From positions 1 through 64,000 of the forward strand of contig JADBKP010000002.1 of assembly GCA_014896315.1 (NCBI GenBank): DNA of 64,000 nucleotides. Reading direction: 5' to 3'. The stretch comes from Limnochordales bacterium (GTDB lineage: Bacteria > Bacillota > Limnochordia > Limnochordales > DUMU01). Positions 10,120-18,472 of this stretch are shown piece by piece; the first letter of the stretch is position 1; each line of letters starts with the position of its first letter. Position numbers and translations under genes: made by a program. The notes beneath the pieces were generated by a model, which was not told where the DNA came from, ran no database searches, and saw only the letters and a program-made list of their open reading frames with translations.

Positions 10120-10235
10120 CTTCGTTCCCTCCATCCGCTGTGCAAGACAAGCCTCTGCTCAAGGACTCCCAGTCACCGCCCTGATGCAAGCAAGACAGAA
10201 ACCAAGCAGCCCAAAGCAACTCAAGAGCCCGGGCT

Positions 10236-10610
10236 AAGAACAAAGCCTCCACCCGTCAGGGACGGATGGAGGCTTTCCGTGGTACCACCCTGTTGACCGC
10301 CCGGCCTTGCCCGGACAGCCACTCACCGGACAGACAGGGCAGTCCGCCCCATCCTGAATGAAAGGGCCGGACCGTCTTATCTGTCCCCTCCCATAACGCA
10401 GGAGTGCGAGCCAGCCTACTACCCGCCCGTACCCGGGGTACGTACAGGCTTCAGCCGCCGGTTTGGGAGCGAACTTCCACCGGTCGGTGACGGGAAAGGC
10501 TCTCAGTCACGACCTTTCCTCCCTGGCGTCCCGGAACCGGTGTACTCCTCTCCCGCATCACCTTTACCGCCCACCAAGGGCTCTGACCGCAACGCAGGAT
10601 TTGACTCAAT
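10236..10610 (-). promoter_or_regulatory. T-box leader, tRNA-Phe specific
   Basis: On the minus strand the T-box motif AGGGTGGTACCACGG lies at 10277-10291. A terminator follows: a near-perfect 14-bp stem at 10244-10274 ending in TTTGTTCTT. Upstream, a stem I can be drawn in which GGAG/CTCC and ACCGGT/ACCGGT enclose a loop containing UUC (10471-10473), a Phe codon, after the GGAAG purine run. Uncharged tRNA-Phe should favour the antiterminator and turn on pheS-pheT. The 5' end is approximate. No feature is recognised between 10611 and 10871. Confidence 0.92.
10244..10274 (-). terminator. T-box regulated terminator before pheS
   Basis: Hairpin with 14-bp arms and an AGG/CCT loop, followed on the minus strand by TTTGTTCTT. 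It directly follows the T-box motif and competes with the antiterminator. Confidence 0.88.
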
Positions 10611-10871
10611 CCGCCATTGAACTGCAAACGGAACGATAAAGAAGGTAAGCGACAATCGACCCGGTCATCTCAAACATGCTCCAGAAGAAGTCAACTGGCG
10701 TCACCGGTCGCGTCCCCTTCACAAAGCCTCGCTACATCAATCCTAGCAAAGGCCCGTGCAAAGCCGCAAGCAAGCTCATCCAGCATATTCTCCAGGGGCA
10801 GACAACCCTTACCATGCATGCCGGTGTCCCCGCAGCCTCTGCTCCCCCCGGCTCGGTGCTGCTCTCTGCCT

Positions 10872-11735
10872 TCACCTGGGCAGCTGCCCTCTTTGCCGCC
10901 GTTGGCGGACAACCTCATACATCAGAATAGCCGCAGCCACCGCCGCGTTTAACGACTCCACCTGATTGGCCAGGGGGATGGCGACCGTCGCACGCGCCAT
11001 CCGCCGCAGGGCCTCCGATGGCCCCTGCCCTTCGTTGCCTGCCGCCACTGCGACCGGCCCCGTCCAGTCCACCTCATCATAGACCAGCTCACCGTGACTC
11101 TCGGCGACATAGAGAGGAATATCGAGTCGCTGCAGGGCAGACTCCAATTCCTCAGGGCGAAGCTTGACCCATGGAAGGCGAAAGAGCGCCCCGGCGCTGG
11201 CACGCAACACCTTGAGGTTGGTGGGAGCAACAGTTCCCGGCGTCACCACCACTCCCTGCGCTCCTGCTGCTGCCGCAGTACGGAAGATGGTTCCGAGATT
11301 GCCGGGATCCTGTATGGCATCCGCTACGACCAGAAAGGGCGGCTCGTCGGCGCTGTGTTCCTTAACCGTACTCCAAAAGCGCTCACGACCTGCCTCATCT
11401 TGATCCCAGCGAGCGACTGCTACCACCCCGGCCGGTGTCTCGGTGGTCACCAGCTCTCGCATGATCTCCGGGCTCACAGCCCGGAGCTCCTGTGCCAGGC
11501 CGCCGCTCTCTGCGGCCTGTCGGCAACGCTCCAGGAGCTCCCGTCCTGCGGGGCGCATCGAAAAAGCAGGCGTAAACAAAATGACCGGAAGCGGGATCCC
11601 GGCCACCAGAGCCTCCTCCACCAGATGCGGGCTGTCCAGGAGCAACAGCCCGGGCTCACGCCCCTGCCCCTGCCGCAGCCGCCGTACCTTCCGGACAAGA
11701 GGATTGGCCCTACTGGTTATGACCTCGGCGGGCAC
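10872..11735 (-). CDS. SpoU/TrmH-family RNA 2'-O-methyltransferase
   Basis: SAM-dependent 2'-O-ribose methyltransferase of the SPOUT superfamily, probably modifying 23S rRNA or tRNA; the target base is not predictable here. The N-terminal part (ITSRANPLVRKVRRL...) is the substrate-binding domain of RlmB/TsnR-type enzymes. The three SPOUT motifs are clear: DAIQDPGNLGTIFRTA, NEGQG, and IPLANQVESLNAAVAAAI at the trefoil knot. The start is GTG at 11733-11735 with GGAGGAG just upstream; the upstream gene stops four bases earlier, so the two are coupled. Genes of this family often sit beside pheST, as here. Confidence 0.9.
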   Translation of the reverse strand: MPAEVITSRANPLVRKVRRLRQGQGREPGLLLLDSPHLVEEALVAGIPLPVILFTPAFSMRPAGRELLERCRQAAESGGLAQELRAVSPEIMRELVTTETPAGVVAVARWDQDEAGRERFWSTVKEHSADEPPFLVVADAIQDPGNLGTIFRTAAAAGAQGVVVTPGTVAPTNLKVLRASAGALFRLPWVKLRPEELESALQRLDIPLYVAESHGELVYDEVDWTGPVAVAAGNEGQGPSEALRRMARATVAIPLANQVESLNAAVAAAILMYEVVRQRRQRGQLPR

Positions 11736-11739
11736 CTCA

Positions 11740-12420
11740 CTACTCCTCCGCTTGCAGCCTCTCCAGATCCTCGTCCGGGCCAAGGGCTACCAGTATGTCG
11801 CCGCTCTCGATACGGAATTCGGGACCGGGAGCTGGATACAACTCCTCACCCCGGCGAACAGCAACGATGATCACGCCAAAGCGAGCTCGAAAGTCCAGAT
11901 CCCTGAGGGTTCGTCCCACGAACTCGGGGGCGGTTTTCACCTCCAACAGACTGTAGCCGGGAGCAAGGGGAAAATAGTCGAGGACGTTCCCGGAGACGAG
12001 ATAATGGGCCACACGCTCCCCCATATCCCTCTCCGGATAGACCACGTGATGGGCCCCTACCTTCTGGAGCACCCGCCCGTGCAGCTCGGAAACGGCCTTG
12101 GCAACCACCAGTTTGACCCCCTGCTCGAGGAGGATCACGGTGGCCAGGACGGAGGCTTCCAGATCGCCGATGGCGACCACACCCACATCAAAGTTACGAA
12201 TGCCCAGGGAAATAAGAGCTTCCTCGTCGGTGCAGTCTGCCTGAACGGCATGGGTGACCTCGTCAGAGATGTCCTGGACCCGCTCGGCGTCGATGTCGAT
12301 TCCCAGCACTTCAAAGCCCATCTGGCTGAGAGTGCGGGCTACGCTCGACCCAAACCTCCCCAGTCCCAGAACGACAAACTGACGGTTCGTACGCGGGCGT
12401 CGTCTGAGCGCCACAATCAC
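11740..12420 (-). CDS. TrkA/KtrA-type K+ channel regulatory subunit (RCK)
   Basis: Cytoplasmic NAD/nucleotide-binding regulator that gates a Trk/Ktr potassium transporter. The 226 residues contain a Rossmann RCK-N domain with GLGRFGSSVA (dinucleotide motif) and the acidic GIDIDAERV end of beta 2. An RCK-C domain (about 145-226) follows with GRTLRDLDFRARFGVIIVAVRRG. Its usual membrane partner (TrkH/KtrB) is not within this window upstream or downstream, so it must be encoded elsewhere or the partner order differs. It is translationally coupled to the methyltransferase gene downstream. Confidence 0.88.
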   Translation of the reverse strand: MIVALRRRPRTNRQFVVLGLGRFGSSVARTLSQMGFEVLGIDIDAERVQDISDEVTHAVQADCTDEEALISLGIRNFDVGVVAIGDLEASVLATVILLEQGVKLVVAKAVSELHGRVLQKVGAHHVVYPERDMGERVAHYLVSGNVLDYFPLAPGYSLLEVKTAPEFVGRTLRDLDFRARFGVIIVAVRRGEELYPAPGPEFRIESGDILVALGPDEDLERLQAEE

Positions 12421-12444
12421 AACCTCCCGCCAGGATGACCCTGC

Positions 12445-12828
12445 TCAGGCGTTGGCAACCGCAGCCGGTTCCTGCGCCAGGGCATCCCGGGCGGTGGCGG
12501 CCAGGCGGGCAAAAGCTTCCTGATCCGAGACGGCCAGCTCGGCCAGCATCTTCCGGTTAACCGCCACTCCCGCTTTGCGCAGGCCGTTGATAAGACGACT
12601 GTAGCTCAGGCCATTCTGCCGGGCGGCCGCATTGATCCTGATCACCCAGAGGCGGCGGAAATCACGCTTGCGGTTACGCCGGTCCCGGTAGGCGTAAACA
12701 CCACTCTTGATCAATTGCTGGCGAGCAATGCGGTACCGCCGGCTCTTGCTGCCCAGGTACCCTTCGGCCATCTTCAAAATCTTCTTGTGACGACGGCGGG
12801 TAACAACACCGCCTTTAACGCGCGGCAT
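12445..12828 (-). CDS. rplT: 50S ribosomal protein L20
   Basis: L20 binds 23S rRNA early in 50S assembly. The 127 residues are slightly longer than usual because of an Ala-rich tail. The signature [24 protein letters not shown] and the [17 protein letters not shown] core are intact. GGAGGAGG precedes the ATG. It is the last gene of the infC-rpmI-rplT operon. The short infC leader leaves no room for the long L20-binding leader known in Bacillus, so autoregulation of that type is not evident here. Confidence 0.97.
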   Translation of the reverse strand: MPRVKGGVVTRRRHKKILKMAEGYLGSKSRRYRIARQQLIKSGVYAYRDRRNRKRDFRRLWVIRINAAARQNGLSYSRLINGLRKAGVAVNRKMLAELAVSDQEAFARLAATARDALAQEPAAVANA

Positions 12829-12923
12829 CTGTCGGTTCCTCCTCCACTACGACCCAACCCGTAACGCCCCGGAGCTTACCGGTTGCGAATACGAATCAGC
12901 TCTTGCTTGAAACAGACCGGGCA

Positions 12924-13121
12924 TCAGATGTAGGGCAACAGTTTACGCACCCGCTGCTGATCACGAGGGCTCATCACCTGCGGCTGACGCAGCCGGCGGC
13001 GACGACGCGCGCTCTTTCCGGTAAGCAAATGGCTGTGGAACGCATGGCGCATCAGCAGCTTACCCGTCCCCGTGCGCTTAAAACGCTTGGCTGCGCTCCG
13101 GTTGGTCTTCATTTTCGGCAT
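12924..13121 (-). CDS. rpmI: 50S ribosomal protein L35
   Basis: Small basic 50S protein of 65 residues. The start is the ATG at 13119-13121, giving [21 protein letters not shown], the usual L35 N-terminus, preceded by GAGGTGG at good spacing. An in-frame ATG 36 bases further upstream would add a non-family acidic extension and is rejected. It is the second gene of the infC operon, 95 bases before rplT. Confidence 0.96.
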   Translation of the reverse strand: MPKMKTNRSAAKRFKRTGTGKLLMRHAFHSHLLTGKSARRRRRLRQPQVMSPRDQQRVRKLLPYI

Positions 13122-13183
13122 GGATACTACCACCTCTGCCTCATTCTCAGTGGCCATAAAAGCAGGGACCCGCAGCCACCTGA

Positions 13184-13822
13184 CTACTTTTCCACCATCT
13201 TCTCCGGCACATCCGCGGGCGGGGTGGTCTCCGCGATCATGGCCGTCTTGGCCTCTGCAGGCTGGCTGTCGCCCTCACCCGCCCGGTCGGCCCGGCCGGC
13301 ACGCTCCACTTTGTCCGGACGCGGGGTAAGGACCATCACCAGTTGACGGCCCTCAACTACGGGCGGCCGCTCAACCACGCTCACATCGGCCAGTTGCCGG
13401 GCGATGTTCTCCAGCATAGTGCGGGCCAGGTCAGCATGAACGATCTCGCGACCCCGGAAGCGAACTGTCATTTTCACCTTATCGCCCTGCTGTAAAATAC
13501 GTTGCGCATTACGGGTCTTGATGCCCAGGTCGTGCTCTCCGGTCTTCAGGGTCAGGCTCAATTCCTTGACATCCACAATCTTTTGTCGCTTCCGCGCTTC
13601 TCTCTCGCGCTTGCCCTGCTCGTACCGGAACTTGCCGTAATTCATGATCCGGCATACCGGGGGGTAAGCGTTAGGCGCAACCTCTACCAGATCAAGATCC
13701 CTTTCCTGAGCAAGCCGCAGCGCCTCACGGACACTCATGATGCCCAGCTGGTTTCCGTCGCTATCTATCACCCGAACCTCCCGAGCCCGGATCTCACCAT
13801 TCACGCGCAGCTCCCTGGTAAT
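13184..13822 (-). CDS. infC: Translation initiation factor IF-3, AUU start
   Basis: IF-3 binds 30S and checks start-codon choice. The N-domain ([20 protein letters not shown]), the linker helix and the C-domain ([19 protein letters not shown]) are all present, and the tail after about residue 185 is Ala/Glu rich. I place the start at ATT (13820-13822), six codons before a GTG. GGGGAGT lies eight bases upstream at 13831-13837, and the added residues match the family N-terminus. AUU starts let IF-3 repress its own synthesis in E. coli; the same control is inferred here. The length is 212 residues. Confidence 0.95.
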   Translation of the reverse strand: MTRELRVNGEIRAREVRVIDSDGNQLGIMSVREALRLAQERDLDLVEVAPNAYPPVCRIMNYGKFRYEQGKREREARKRQKIVDVKELSLTLKTGEHDLGIKTRNAQRILQQGDKVKMTVRFRGREIVHADLARTMLENIARQLADVSVVERPPVVEGRQLVMVLTPRPDKVERAGRADRAGEGDSQPAEAKTAMIAETTPPADVPEKMVEK

Positions 13823-13859
13823 TGCACATCACTCCCCGTTTCAGCGCTAAGCCGCTCAG

Positions 13860-13888
13860 AGTATAGCATCAGCCCGTGCCAGCGTCAA
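13860..13888 (-). promoter_or_regulatory. Sigma-A promoter of infC-rpmI-rplT
   Basis: On the minus strand TTGACG (13883-13888), 17 nt and TATACT (13860-13865). Transcription would begin near 13853, leaving a leader of about 30 nt before the AUU start of infC. The operon thus has its own promoter and need not depend on thrS read-through. Confidence 0.75.
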
Positions 13889-13896
13889 TCCGACTC

Positions 13897-15867
13897 CTAC
13901 CGGAGCTCCAGATCAAGCCGGCGCTCATCTGCCAGCCGCTGGAGAGCTGCAAGGAACTCTTTCATCTTCATGCGGCCCGCGTCTCCCTCACCACGCCGAC
14001 GGATGGCAACCTCCTCTTCAGCCACTTCTCTATCACCCACGACCAGCATGAACGGGATCTTCTGCAGCTCCGCATCGCGGATTTTGCGACTGAGTTTTTC
14101 GTCCCGCTCATCCACTTCCAGGCGCAGCCCCAATTCCCGGGCCTCCTGGGCCCACGCGCGCGCATATTCGACATGCCGGTCGGCAATGGGCAGGAGAATC
14201 CCCTGCACGGGTGCGAGCCAGACGGGGAACGCGCCACCATACAGTTCGATCAGGAAGGCAGTCATTCGCTCCATTGTACTGACCACACCCCGGTGGATCA
14301 TAACCGGGCGGTGCGGCTGGTTGTCGGGGCCGATATACTCGAGCCCGAACCGTTCGGGCAAGTAGAAGTCCACCTGCACCGTGCTGATGGTCTCATACTT
14401 CCCCGCCACGCTCTTTACGTCTACATCCAGCTTGGGGCCGTAGAATGCTGCCCCACCCACATCCTCCCGGAAGTCGACACCCATCTCGTCCAGGGCCTGC
14501 CGGATCAGTCGCTCGGCCTTATCCCACATCTCGGGCAGGTCAACAAACTTCTCTTTGTCGGCCGGGTCGCGCAGCGACAGAGTATATACATAGTCCTTGA
14601 AACCCAGATCCCGGTAGACCCTCTGTATCAGCCTGACCACGCGGAGGAACTCGTCTTTAATCTGTTCCGGGGTGCAGAAAATGTGAGCGTCGTTCAGCAC
14701 CATGCTCCGCACCCGGCTGAGGCCCGTGAGCACGCCGCTCCGTTCGTAACGGTGCATCAACCCGAGCTCTGCGATACGCAGCGGCAGCTCCCGGTAGCTG
14801 TGGGGTTTCTGCTTGTAGATCATGATGTGGTGGGGACAATTCATGGGCCGGAGCACAAGTTCCTCGTCGTCGACCTTCATGGGCGGGTACATATTGTCCC
14901 GGTAATGATCCCAGTGGCCACTGATCTTATACAGCTCTACCCTCGCCAGGGGAGTCGTGTAAACGTGCTGATAGCCTTCCTTCAACTCCAGATCGACGAT
15001 GTAGCGCTCAAGCGTCCTCCTGATGGTCGCCCCTTTGGGCAACCAGAGCGGCAGACCCTGGCCTACCTCTTCCGAGATGGCAAAGAGTTCCAGGTCCTTG
15101 CCAAGCCGCCGGTGATCCCGCTTCCTGGCCTCTTCTAAAGCTTTAAGGTGCTCCTCCAGCTGCTTGCGGCTGGGAAAGGCCGTGCCGTAGATGCGGGTCA
15201 ACATCGGCCGCCTCTCATCCCCGCGCCAGTACGCTCCCGCTATCGAGAGAAGCTTGAAAGCTTTCAGATGGCCGGTACTGGGCAGATGCGGACCCCGACA
15301 GAGGTCAACAAACTCCCCCTGCGAGTAGATGCTGGCCGTGGGATCGGTGATCTCCTGCAGAATCTCAACCTTGTACGGCTGGCCGGCTTTGGTAAACCGT
15401 TCAACCAACTGCTCCCGCGGCAGCTCCTCCCGGATGATCGGCAAATTCTCCTTGACTATCCTCTCCATCTCTGCCTCGATAGCCGGCAACGCGTCGGGGC
15501 CGATTGACACCGGGAGATCAAAGTCGTAGTAGAAACCATCCTCTATGGTCGGACCGATGGCCAGTTTTGTACCGGGATACAGGCGCATCACCGCCTGGGC
15601 CATCACGTGGGTAGTGGTATGCCGCAGTACGTCGAGGCCTTCGGGGGTGTCAAGAGTCAGGAGTTCCAGCGAACCATCTTCCCACAACCTGTAACCCAGG
15701 TCTACGAGCTTGCCGTTGTAGCGAGCCACCACCGCCTCTCGCGCCAGGCGGGGGCTGATGCGAGCGGCAACGCTGGCCACCGTGCTCCCCACCTCCACGC
15801 TCACGGTGGCACCGTCCGGCAGGGTCAGCACGATCGATGCCCCATCCGATCTTTCCCTATCGCCCAT
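13897..15867 (-). CDS. thrS: Threonine--tRNA ligase
   Basis: Class II synthetase that charges tRNA-Thr. The order is a TGS domain (about 8-70), the editing domain with HTTTHVMAQAV (HxxxH zinc-type site), the catalytic core with RPMNCPHHIMIYK and the zinc ligands, motif 3 around HRPVMIHRGVVSTMERM, and the C-terminal anticodon-binding domain. The start is ATG 15865-15867, preceded by AGGAGGTGTT; the frame stays open further upstream only because it reads through the T-box leader. The length is 656 residues. It is regulated by its own T-box. Confidence 0.96.
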   Translation of the reverse strand: MGDRERSDGASIVLTLPDGATVSVEVGSTVASVAARISPRLAREAVVARYNGKLVDLGYRLWEDGSLELLTLDTPEGLDVLRHTTTHVMAQAVMRLYPGTKLAIGPTIEDGFYYDFDLPVSIGPDALPAIEAEMERIVKENLPIIREELPREQLVERFTKAGQPYKVEILQEITDPTASIYSQGEFVDLCRGPHLPSTGHLKAFKLLSIAGAYWRGDERRPMLTRIYGTAFPSRKQLEEHLKALEEARKRDHRRLGKDLELFAISEEVGQGLPLWLPKGATIRRTLERYIVDLELKEGYQHVYTTPLARVELYKISGHWDHYRDNMYPPMKVDDEELVLRPMNCPHHIMIYKQKPHSYRELPLRIAELGLMHRYERSGVLTGLSRVRSMVLNDAHIFCTPEQIKDEFLRVVRLIQRVYRDLGFKDYVYTLSLRDPADKEKFVDLPEMWDKAERLIRQALDEMGVDFREDVGGAAFYGPKLDVDVKSVAGKYETISTVQVDFYLPERFGLEYIGPDNQPHRPVMIHRGVVSTMERMTAFLIELYGGAFPVWLAPVQGILLPIADRHVEYARAWAQEARELGLRLEVDERDEKLSRKIRDAELQKIPFMLVVGDREVAEEEVAIRRRGEGDAGRMKMKEFLAALQRLADERRLDLELR

Positions 15868-15926
15868 GGTTGAACACCTCCTGCGTAAGTCTGTACGCAC
15901 TGCCGTCTGCAGTTGAGTATTAAATG

Positions 15927-15954
15927 AAAAAAACCCCGCCCCATCGGGGCGAGG
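15927..15954 (-). terminator. T-box regulated terminator before thrS
   Basis: GC-rich stem at 15934-15954 with an ATC loop, followed on the minus strand by seven T (15927-15933). It lies just after the T-box motif. Confidence 0.92.
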
Positions 15955-16213
15955 CTGGCGCGCTCGCGGTTCCACCCGACTGAGTGTCCCAAGGCGCTTG
16001 CCTGTCGCGGACACCCACTCTCACGTGCTTTAACGGGCACTCCCGCTTCGCTTACGGACCGGGGCGGACCCCCGGCACGTTCGCGCAGAGCTCGAAGGGG
16101 GTTTTCCGGCAGTGAGACGGCGGAGCTTGCAGCCTCCGGCTCCACCTCTCTTTAGTCCCGTCGCTACCGTACTCGTCCTTCTCATCGCCACGGCCTGATC
16201 AGCTTACCGGGTT
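15927..16213 (-). promoter_or_regulatory. T-box leader, tRNA-Thr specific
   Basis: The T-box motif GGGTGGAACCGCG lies at 15965-15977 on the minus strand and is followed by the terminator. In stem I, CGGTAG pairs with CTGCCG around a loop where the GGAAA purine run is followed by ACC (16100-16102), a Thr codon placed as UUC is in the pheS leader. Uncharged tRNA-Thr should allow read-through into thrS. Confidence 0.92.
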
Positions 16214-16219
16214 ACGAGT

Positions 16220-16248
16220 AGTTTATTTCCTTCTCGAAGTCTTGTCAA
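16220..16248 (-). promoter_or_regulatory. Sigma-A promoter of thrS
   Basis: On the minus strand TTGACA (16243-16248), a 17-nt spacer and TAAACT (16220-16225). Transcription would begin near 16213, at the 5' end of the T-box leader. Confidence 0.85.
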
Positions 16249-16305
16249 CCAGACGCCGGTTGAGCGCCTGCAACTGCATCGGCGTCACGAAACGACCGTC
16301 AGCAC

Positions 16306-16347
16306 ACAAAAAGCGGGCGGCTGCAGACAAACCCGTCAGCCACCCGC
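16306..16347 (-). terminator. Terminator of the tRNA cluster
   Basis: An 11-bp stem (GCGGGTGGCTG with CAGCCGCCCGC, one G-U pair) at 16313-16347, then TTTTT on the minus strand. It follows the last tRNA gene by a few bases. Confidence 0.88.
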
Positions 16348-16351
16348 AAAA

Positions 16352-16427
16352 TGGTGGGGACGCACGGGCTCGAACCGTGGACCTTCCGCACGTCAAGCGG
16401 ATGCTCTCCCAGCTGAGCTACATCCCC
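16352..16427 (-). tRNA. tRNA-Val (GAC)
   Basis: 76-nt cloverleaf on the minus strand, starting GGGGATGTAGCTCAGC. The anticodon stem TCCGC/GCGGA encloses loop TTGACGT, giving anticodon GAC. The T arm has GGTTCGAGCC and the CCA end is encoded. It is the last of six tRNAs and the second valine tRNA of the cluster. Confidence 0.96.
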
Positions 16428-16442
16428 GAAAACCGTAACACT

Positions 16443-16517
16443 TGGAGGCGGGAGTGGGACTCGAACCCACGTATAAGGCTTTTGCAGAGCCTTGCCTTGC
16501 CCCTTGGCTATCCCGCC
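16443..16517 (-). tRNA. tRNA-Cys (GCA)
   Basis: 75-nt cloverleaf. The anticodon stem AGGCT/AGCCT encloses loop CTGCAAA, giving anticodon GCA. The acceptor is GGCGGGA with U at the discriminator position and an encoded CCA. Confidence 0.96.
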
Positions 16518-16530
16518 GAAAGAGAAACGA

Positions 16531-16606
16531 TGGAGCGGATGACGGGCCTCGAACCCGCGACCTCCACCTTGGCAAGGTGGCGTTCTACCACTGAACTACA
16601 TCCGCT
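16531..16606 (-). tRNA. tRNA-Gly (GCC)
   Basis: 76-nt cloverleaf starting AGCGGATGTAGTTCAG. The anticodon stem CCACC/GGTGG encloses TTGCCAA, giving anticodon GCC. CCA is encoded. Confidence 0.96.
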
Positions 16607-16614
16607 CGCAAAAC

Positions 16615-16690
16615 TGGTGGCGAGAGGCAGAATCGAACTGCCGACACGGGGATTTTCAGTCCCCTGCTCTACCAACTGAGCTATCTCGCC
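16615..16690 (-). tRNA. tRNA-Phe (GAA)
   Basis: 76-nt cloverleaf starting GGCGAGATAGCTCAG. The anticodon stem GGGGA/TCCCC encloses CTGAAAA, giving anticodon GAA. CCA is encoded. This tRNA is the expected ligand of the pheS T-box. Confidence 0.96.
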
Positions 16691-16695
16691 AAACC

Positions 16696-16773
16696 TGGCG
16701 GAGCCGACGGGAATCGAACCCGCGATCTCCTGCGTGACAGGCAGGTGTGTTAGACCGCTACACCACGGCTCCG
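16696..16773 (-). tRNA. tRNA-Asp (GTC)
   Basis: 78-nt cloverleaf starting CGGAGCCGTGGTGTAG. The anticodon stem CCTGC/GCAGG encloses CTGTCAC, giving anticodon GTC. CCA is encoded. Confidence 0.96.
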
Positions 16774-16811
16774 TGAAAACTTATTGTCAAACTCCTTGTC
16801 AAACTTCTAAA

Positions 16812-16889
16812 CTGGTGGGCGGAAACGGACTCGAACCGCTGACCTCCTCCTTGTAAGGGAGGCGCTCTGACCAGCTGAGCTATCCGCCC
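16812..16889 (-). tRNA. tRNA-Val (TAC)
   Basis: 78-nt cloverleaf starting GGGCGGATAGCTCAGC. The anticodon stem CCTCC/GGAGG encloses CTTACAA, giving anticodon TAC. CCA is encoded. It is first in the cluster and reads valine codons with purine in the third position, complementing the GAC tRNA. Confidence 0.96.
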
Positions 16890-16922
16890 GAAAGGCTCTG
16901 CCGTTCCCGACCGCCGTCGGTC

Positions 16923-16952
16923 ATTTTACCAGTCTCCGGCTGCCCCTGTCAA
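16923..16952 (-). promoter_or_regulatory. Promoter of the six-tRNA cluster
   Basis: On the minus strand TTGACA (16947-16952), 18 nt and TAAAAT (16923-16928). The predicted start is about 25 nt before the first tRNA. Confidence 0.8.
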
Positions 16953-17263
16953 GCTGCCCCGCAACAACTTCTAACGCTGGACTTACGCTCTCCCGGAGGC
17001 GTCCGGGACAATCAGGAAAAGATCGGGCAAATTGAGTATACCACAAGCCCGGCGTCGTGGAAAGCCCGGCTTGGGTACCCTCGTTCTGGGTGAACGTGTT
17101 CCCATGGCTGAGCGTCATAGTGTCCAGGAGAAAGTGGGTGCAGATGTAGGCTCTGGTGGGTTAGGATCAATATGGGTGGGTACCTCGAGACTGACTCAGG
17201 CCATACCCTCGCGCAGATCCAGAGCCACCCCCCCACCCGCCACCCAAAAGGAGGTCGATCAAG
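16953..17263. other. Intergenic region, no gene seen
   Basis: About 310 bases between the leftward tRNA promoter and the rightward DUF4384-type gene. Apart from the AAGGAGG site just before 17264 I see no convincing promoter, RNA or conserved frame. Confidence 0.5.
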
Positions 17264-18412
17264 ATGGCAGGCTACCGTATCCGATGCCTCGGCTCGCGAC
17301 TCTCCGGCCGGATCGCGTCTGCTTGTGCCCTGGTCCTGGTTTTGGCGCTCTTTTGCGGGCTGGGAACGCCGGCCGCTGCCGCCGATAAGGATCAGCCAGC
17401 CACCGTCACACCCCAGCGTATTATCATTCAACCCCCTGCCGGCGGCCAACTGACGGCACGTATCTGGGTGGACCGGGCGTCGTATGCCCCCGGCGACCCC
17501 ATCGTGATCCACTTCAGCATCAGCAAAGACGCGTATGTCTACATCCTCGACCTGGACACCGAGGGAGTCCAACGGCTGCTGCTGCCCAATTCCTATGAGG
17601 GTACCAACTTCTTCCGTGCCGGTACCTACTCCATCCCGCGCGCTAACTACAGCCTGAAGGTACAAGGTCCGCCGGGCACCGAATACCTGCAGATCGTGGC
17701 CGCCACCAAGCCGGTCAAGGTGCTCGAAGATCTGCGGGTGCAGTTCAGCGCCAGCCTCAACATCCCCTTCCTTGGCGGCCAGCTGCAGGCCAGCATAGGC
17801 CCCTTCAGCATTGTGGAGAATCCCGTTGACCTGCGCGCCCGCATCGAAGAACAACTGCACAGCGACCCTACCGTTCAGTGGACAACAGCGTATACCAGCT
17901 TCCAGGTGACCGCGCCGGGCGTGGTGCTTCCTCCTCCGAATAGGGCTCCCGTGGCCCAGGCGAGCGCCAATCCGTCTCGCGCCGAGGTAGGTCAATCCGT
18001 CAGCTTCGATGCTTCCAACTCCTATGACCCGGACGGCTTCATTGCCAACTACTTCTGGGACCTCAACGGGGACGGTATCAATGACGCGAGCGGCATGAAG
18101 GCAAACTGGCGGTACGATCGGGCCGGCACCTACCACGTCCGCCTGCAGGTCACCGACAACCAGGGAGCCGTCGCTGCTACCACTATCACGGTGCAGGTTG
18201 TCACCCCGGCCACGGTGCGCCTTGAGATCAGCTCTTCGCCCTCCGGCGCCAACGTCTACCTGGACGGCGTCTACTTAGGTCGCACGCCCGTGCGGGTCAA
18301 CACGACGCCCGGATGGCATCAACTCCGGGTCACCAGATCCTCCGACAGCTGGGAGACACAGATCAACCTGAGCGGCCTCGAATCCCTCGAGCTTGACGTG
18401 AGCTTCGACTGA
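17264..18412 (+). CDS. Secreted DUF4384/PKD/PEGA-domain protein
   Basis: Exported protein of 382 residues with no known enzymatic role. There is a signal peptide (1-40, cleavage after an Ala-rich PAAAA), then a DUF4384-type beta domain (about 62-150, RIWVDRASYAPGDPIVIHFS and YVYILDLD). A PKD domain lies at about 228-312 (SFDASNSYDPDGFIANYFWDLNGDG, with the WDLNGDG signature), and a C-terminal PEGA domain at 316-380 (SSPSGANVYLDGVYLGRTPVRV). These are binding or spacer folds usual on cell surfaces, so a role at the envelope or S-layer is inferred. AAGGAGG lies nine bases before the ATG. The gene is single, with a strong terminator after it. Confidence 0.85.
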   Translation: MAGYRIRCLGSRLSGRIASACALVLVLALFCGLGTPAAAADKDQPATVTPQRIIIQPPAGGQLTARIWVDRASYAPGDPIVIHFSISKDAYVYILDLDTEGVQRLLLPNSYEGTNFFRAGTYSIPRANYSLKVQGPPGTEYLQIVAATKPVKVLEDLRVQFSASLNIPFLGGQLQASIGPFSIVENPVDLRARIEEQLHSDPTVQWTTAYTSFQVTAPGVVLPPPNRAPVAQASANPSRAEVGQSVSFDASNSYDPDGFIANYFWDLNGDGINDASGMKANWRYDRAGTYHVRLQVTDNQGAVAATTITVQVVTPATVRLEISSSPSGANVYLDGVYLGRTPVRVNTTPGWHQLRVTRSSDSWETQINLSGLESLELDVSFD

Positions 18413-18442
18413 TCCTCTCTCCTTACTGTCTGTTGCTATGCG

Positions 18443-18472
18443 ACGCCGGCTGGTCACAGCCGGCGTTTTCTT
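18443..18472 (+). terminator. Terminator after the DUF4384/PKD/PEGA gene
   Basis: Perfect 10-bp stem ACGCCGGCTG-GTCA-CAGCCGGCGT followed by TTTCTTTC. Confidence 0.9.

Noticed and set aside
13876-15138. Open frame of 420 codons opposite thrS
   Set aside because: Antisense shadow; thrS has intact motifs and its own T-box.
15868-16014. 49-residue N-terminal extension of thrS
   Set aside because: This stretch is the T-box leader and terminator; a strong AGGAGGTG marks the true ATG at 15867.
16774-16811. Two TTGACA-like boxes between tRNA-Val(TAC) and tRNA-Asp as an internal promoter
   Set aside because: No matching -10 box at the right distance on the minus strand.
17012-18136. Open frame of about 370 codons opposite the DUF4384/PKD/PEGA gene
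   Set aside because: No ribosome site or family; the plus-strand gene has a signal peptide, clear domains, a start site and a terminator.
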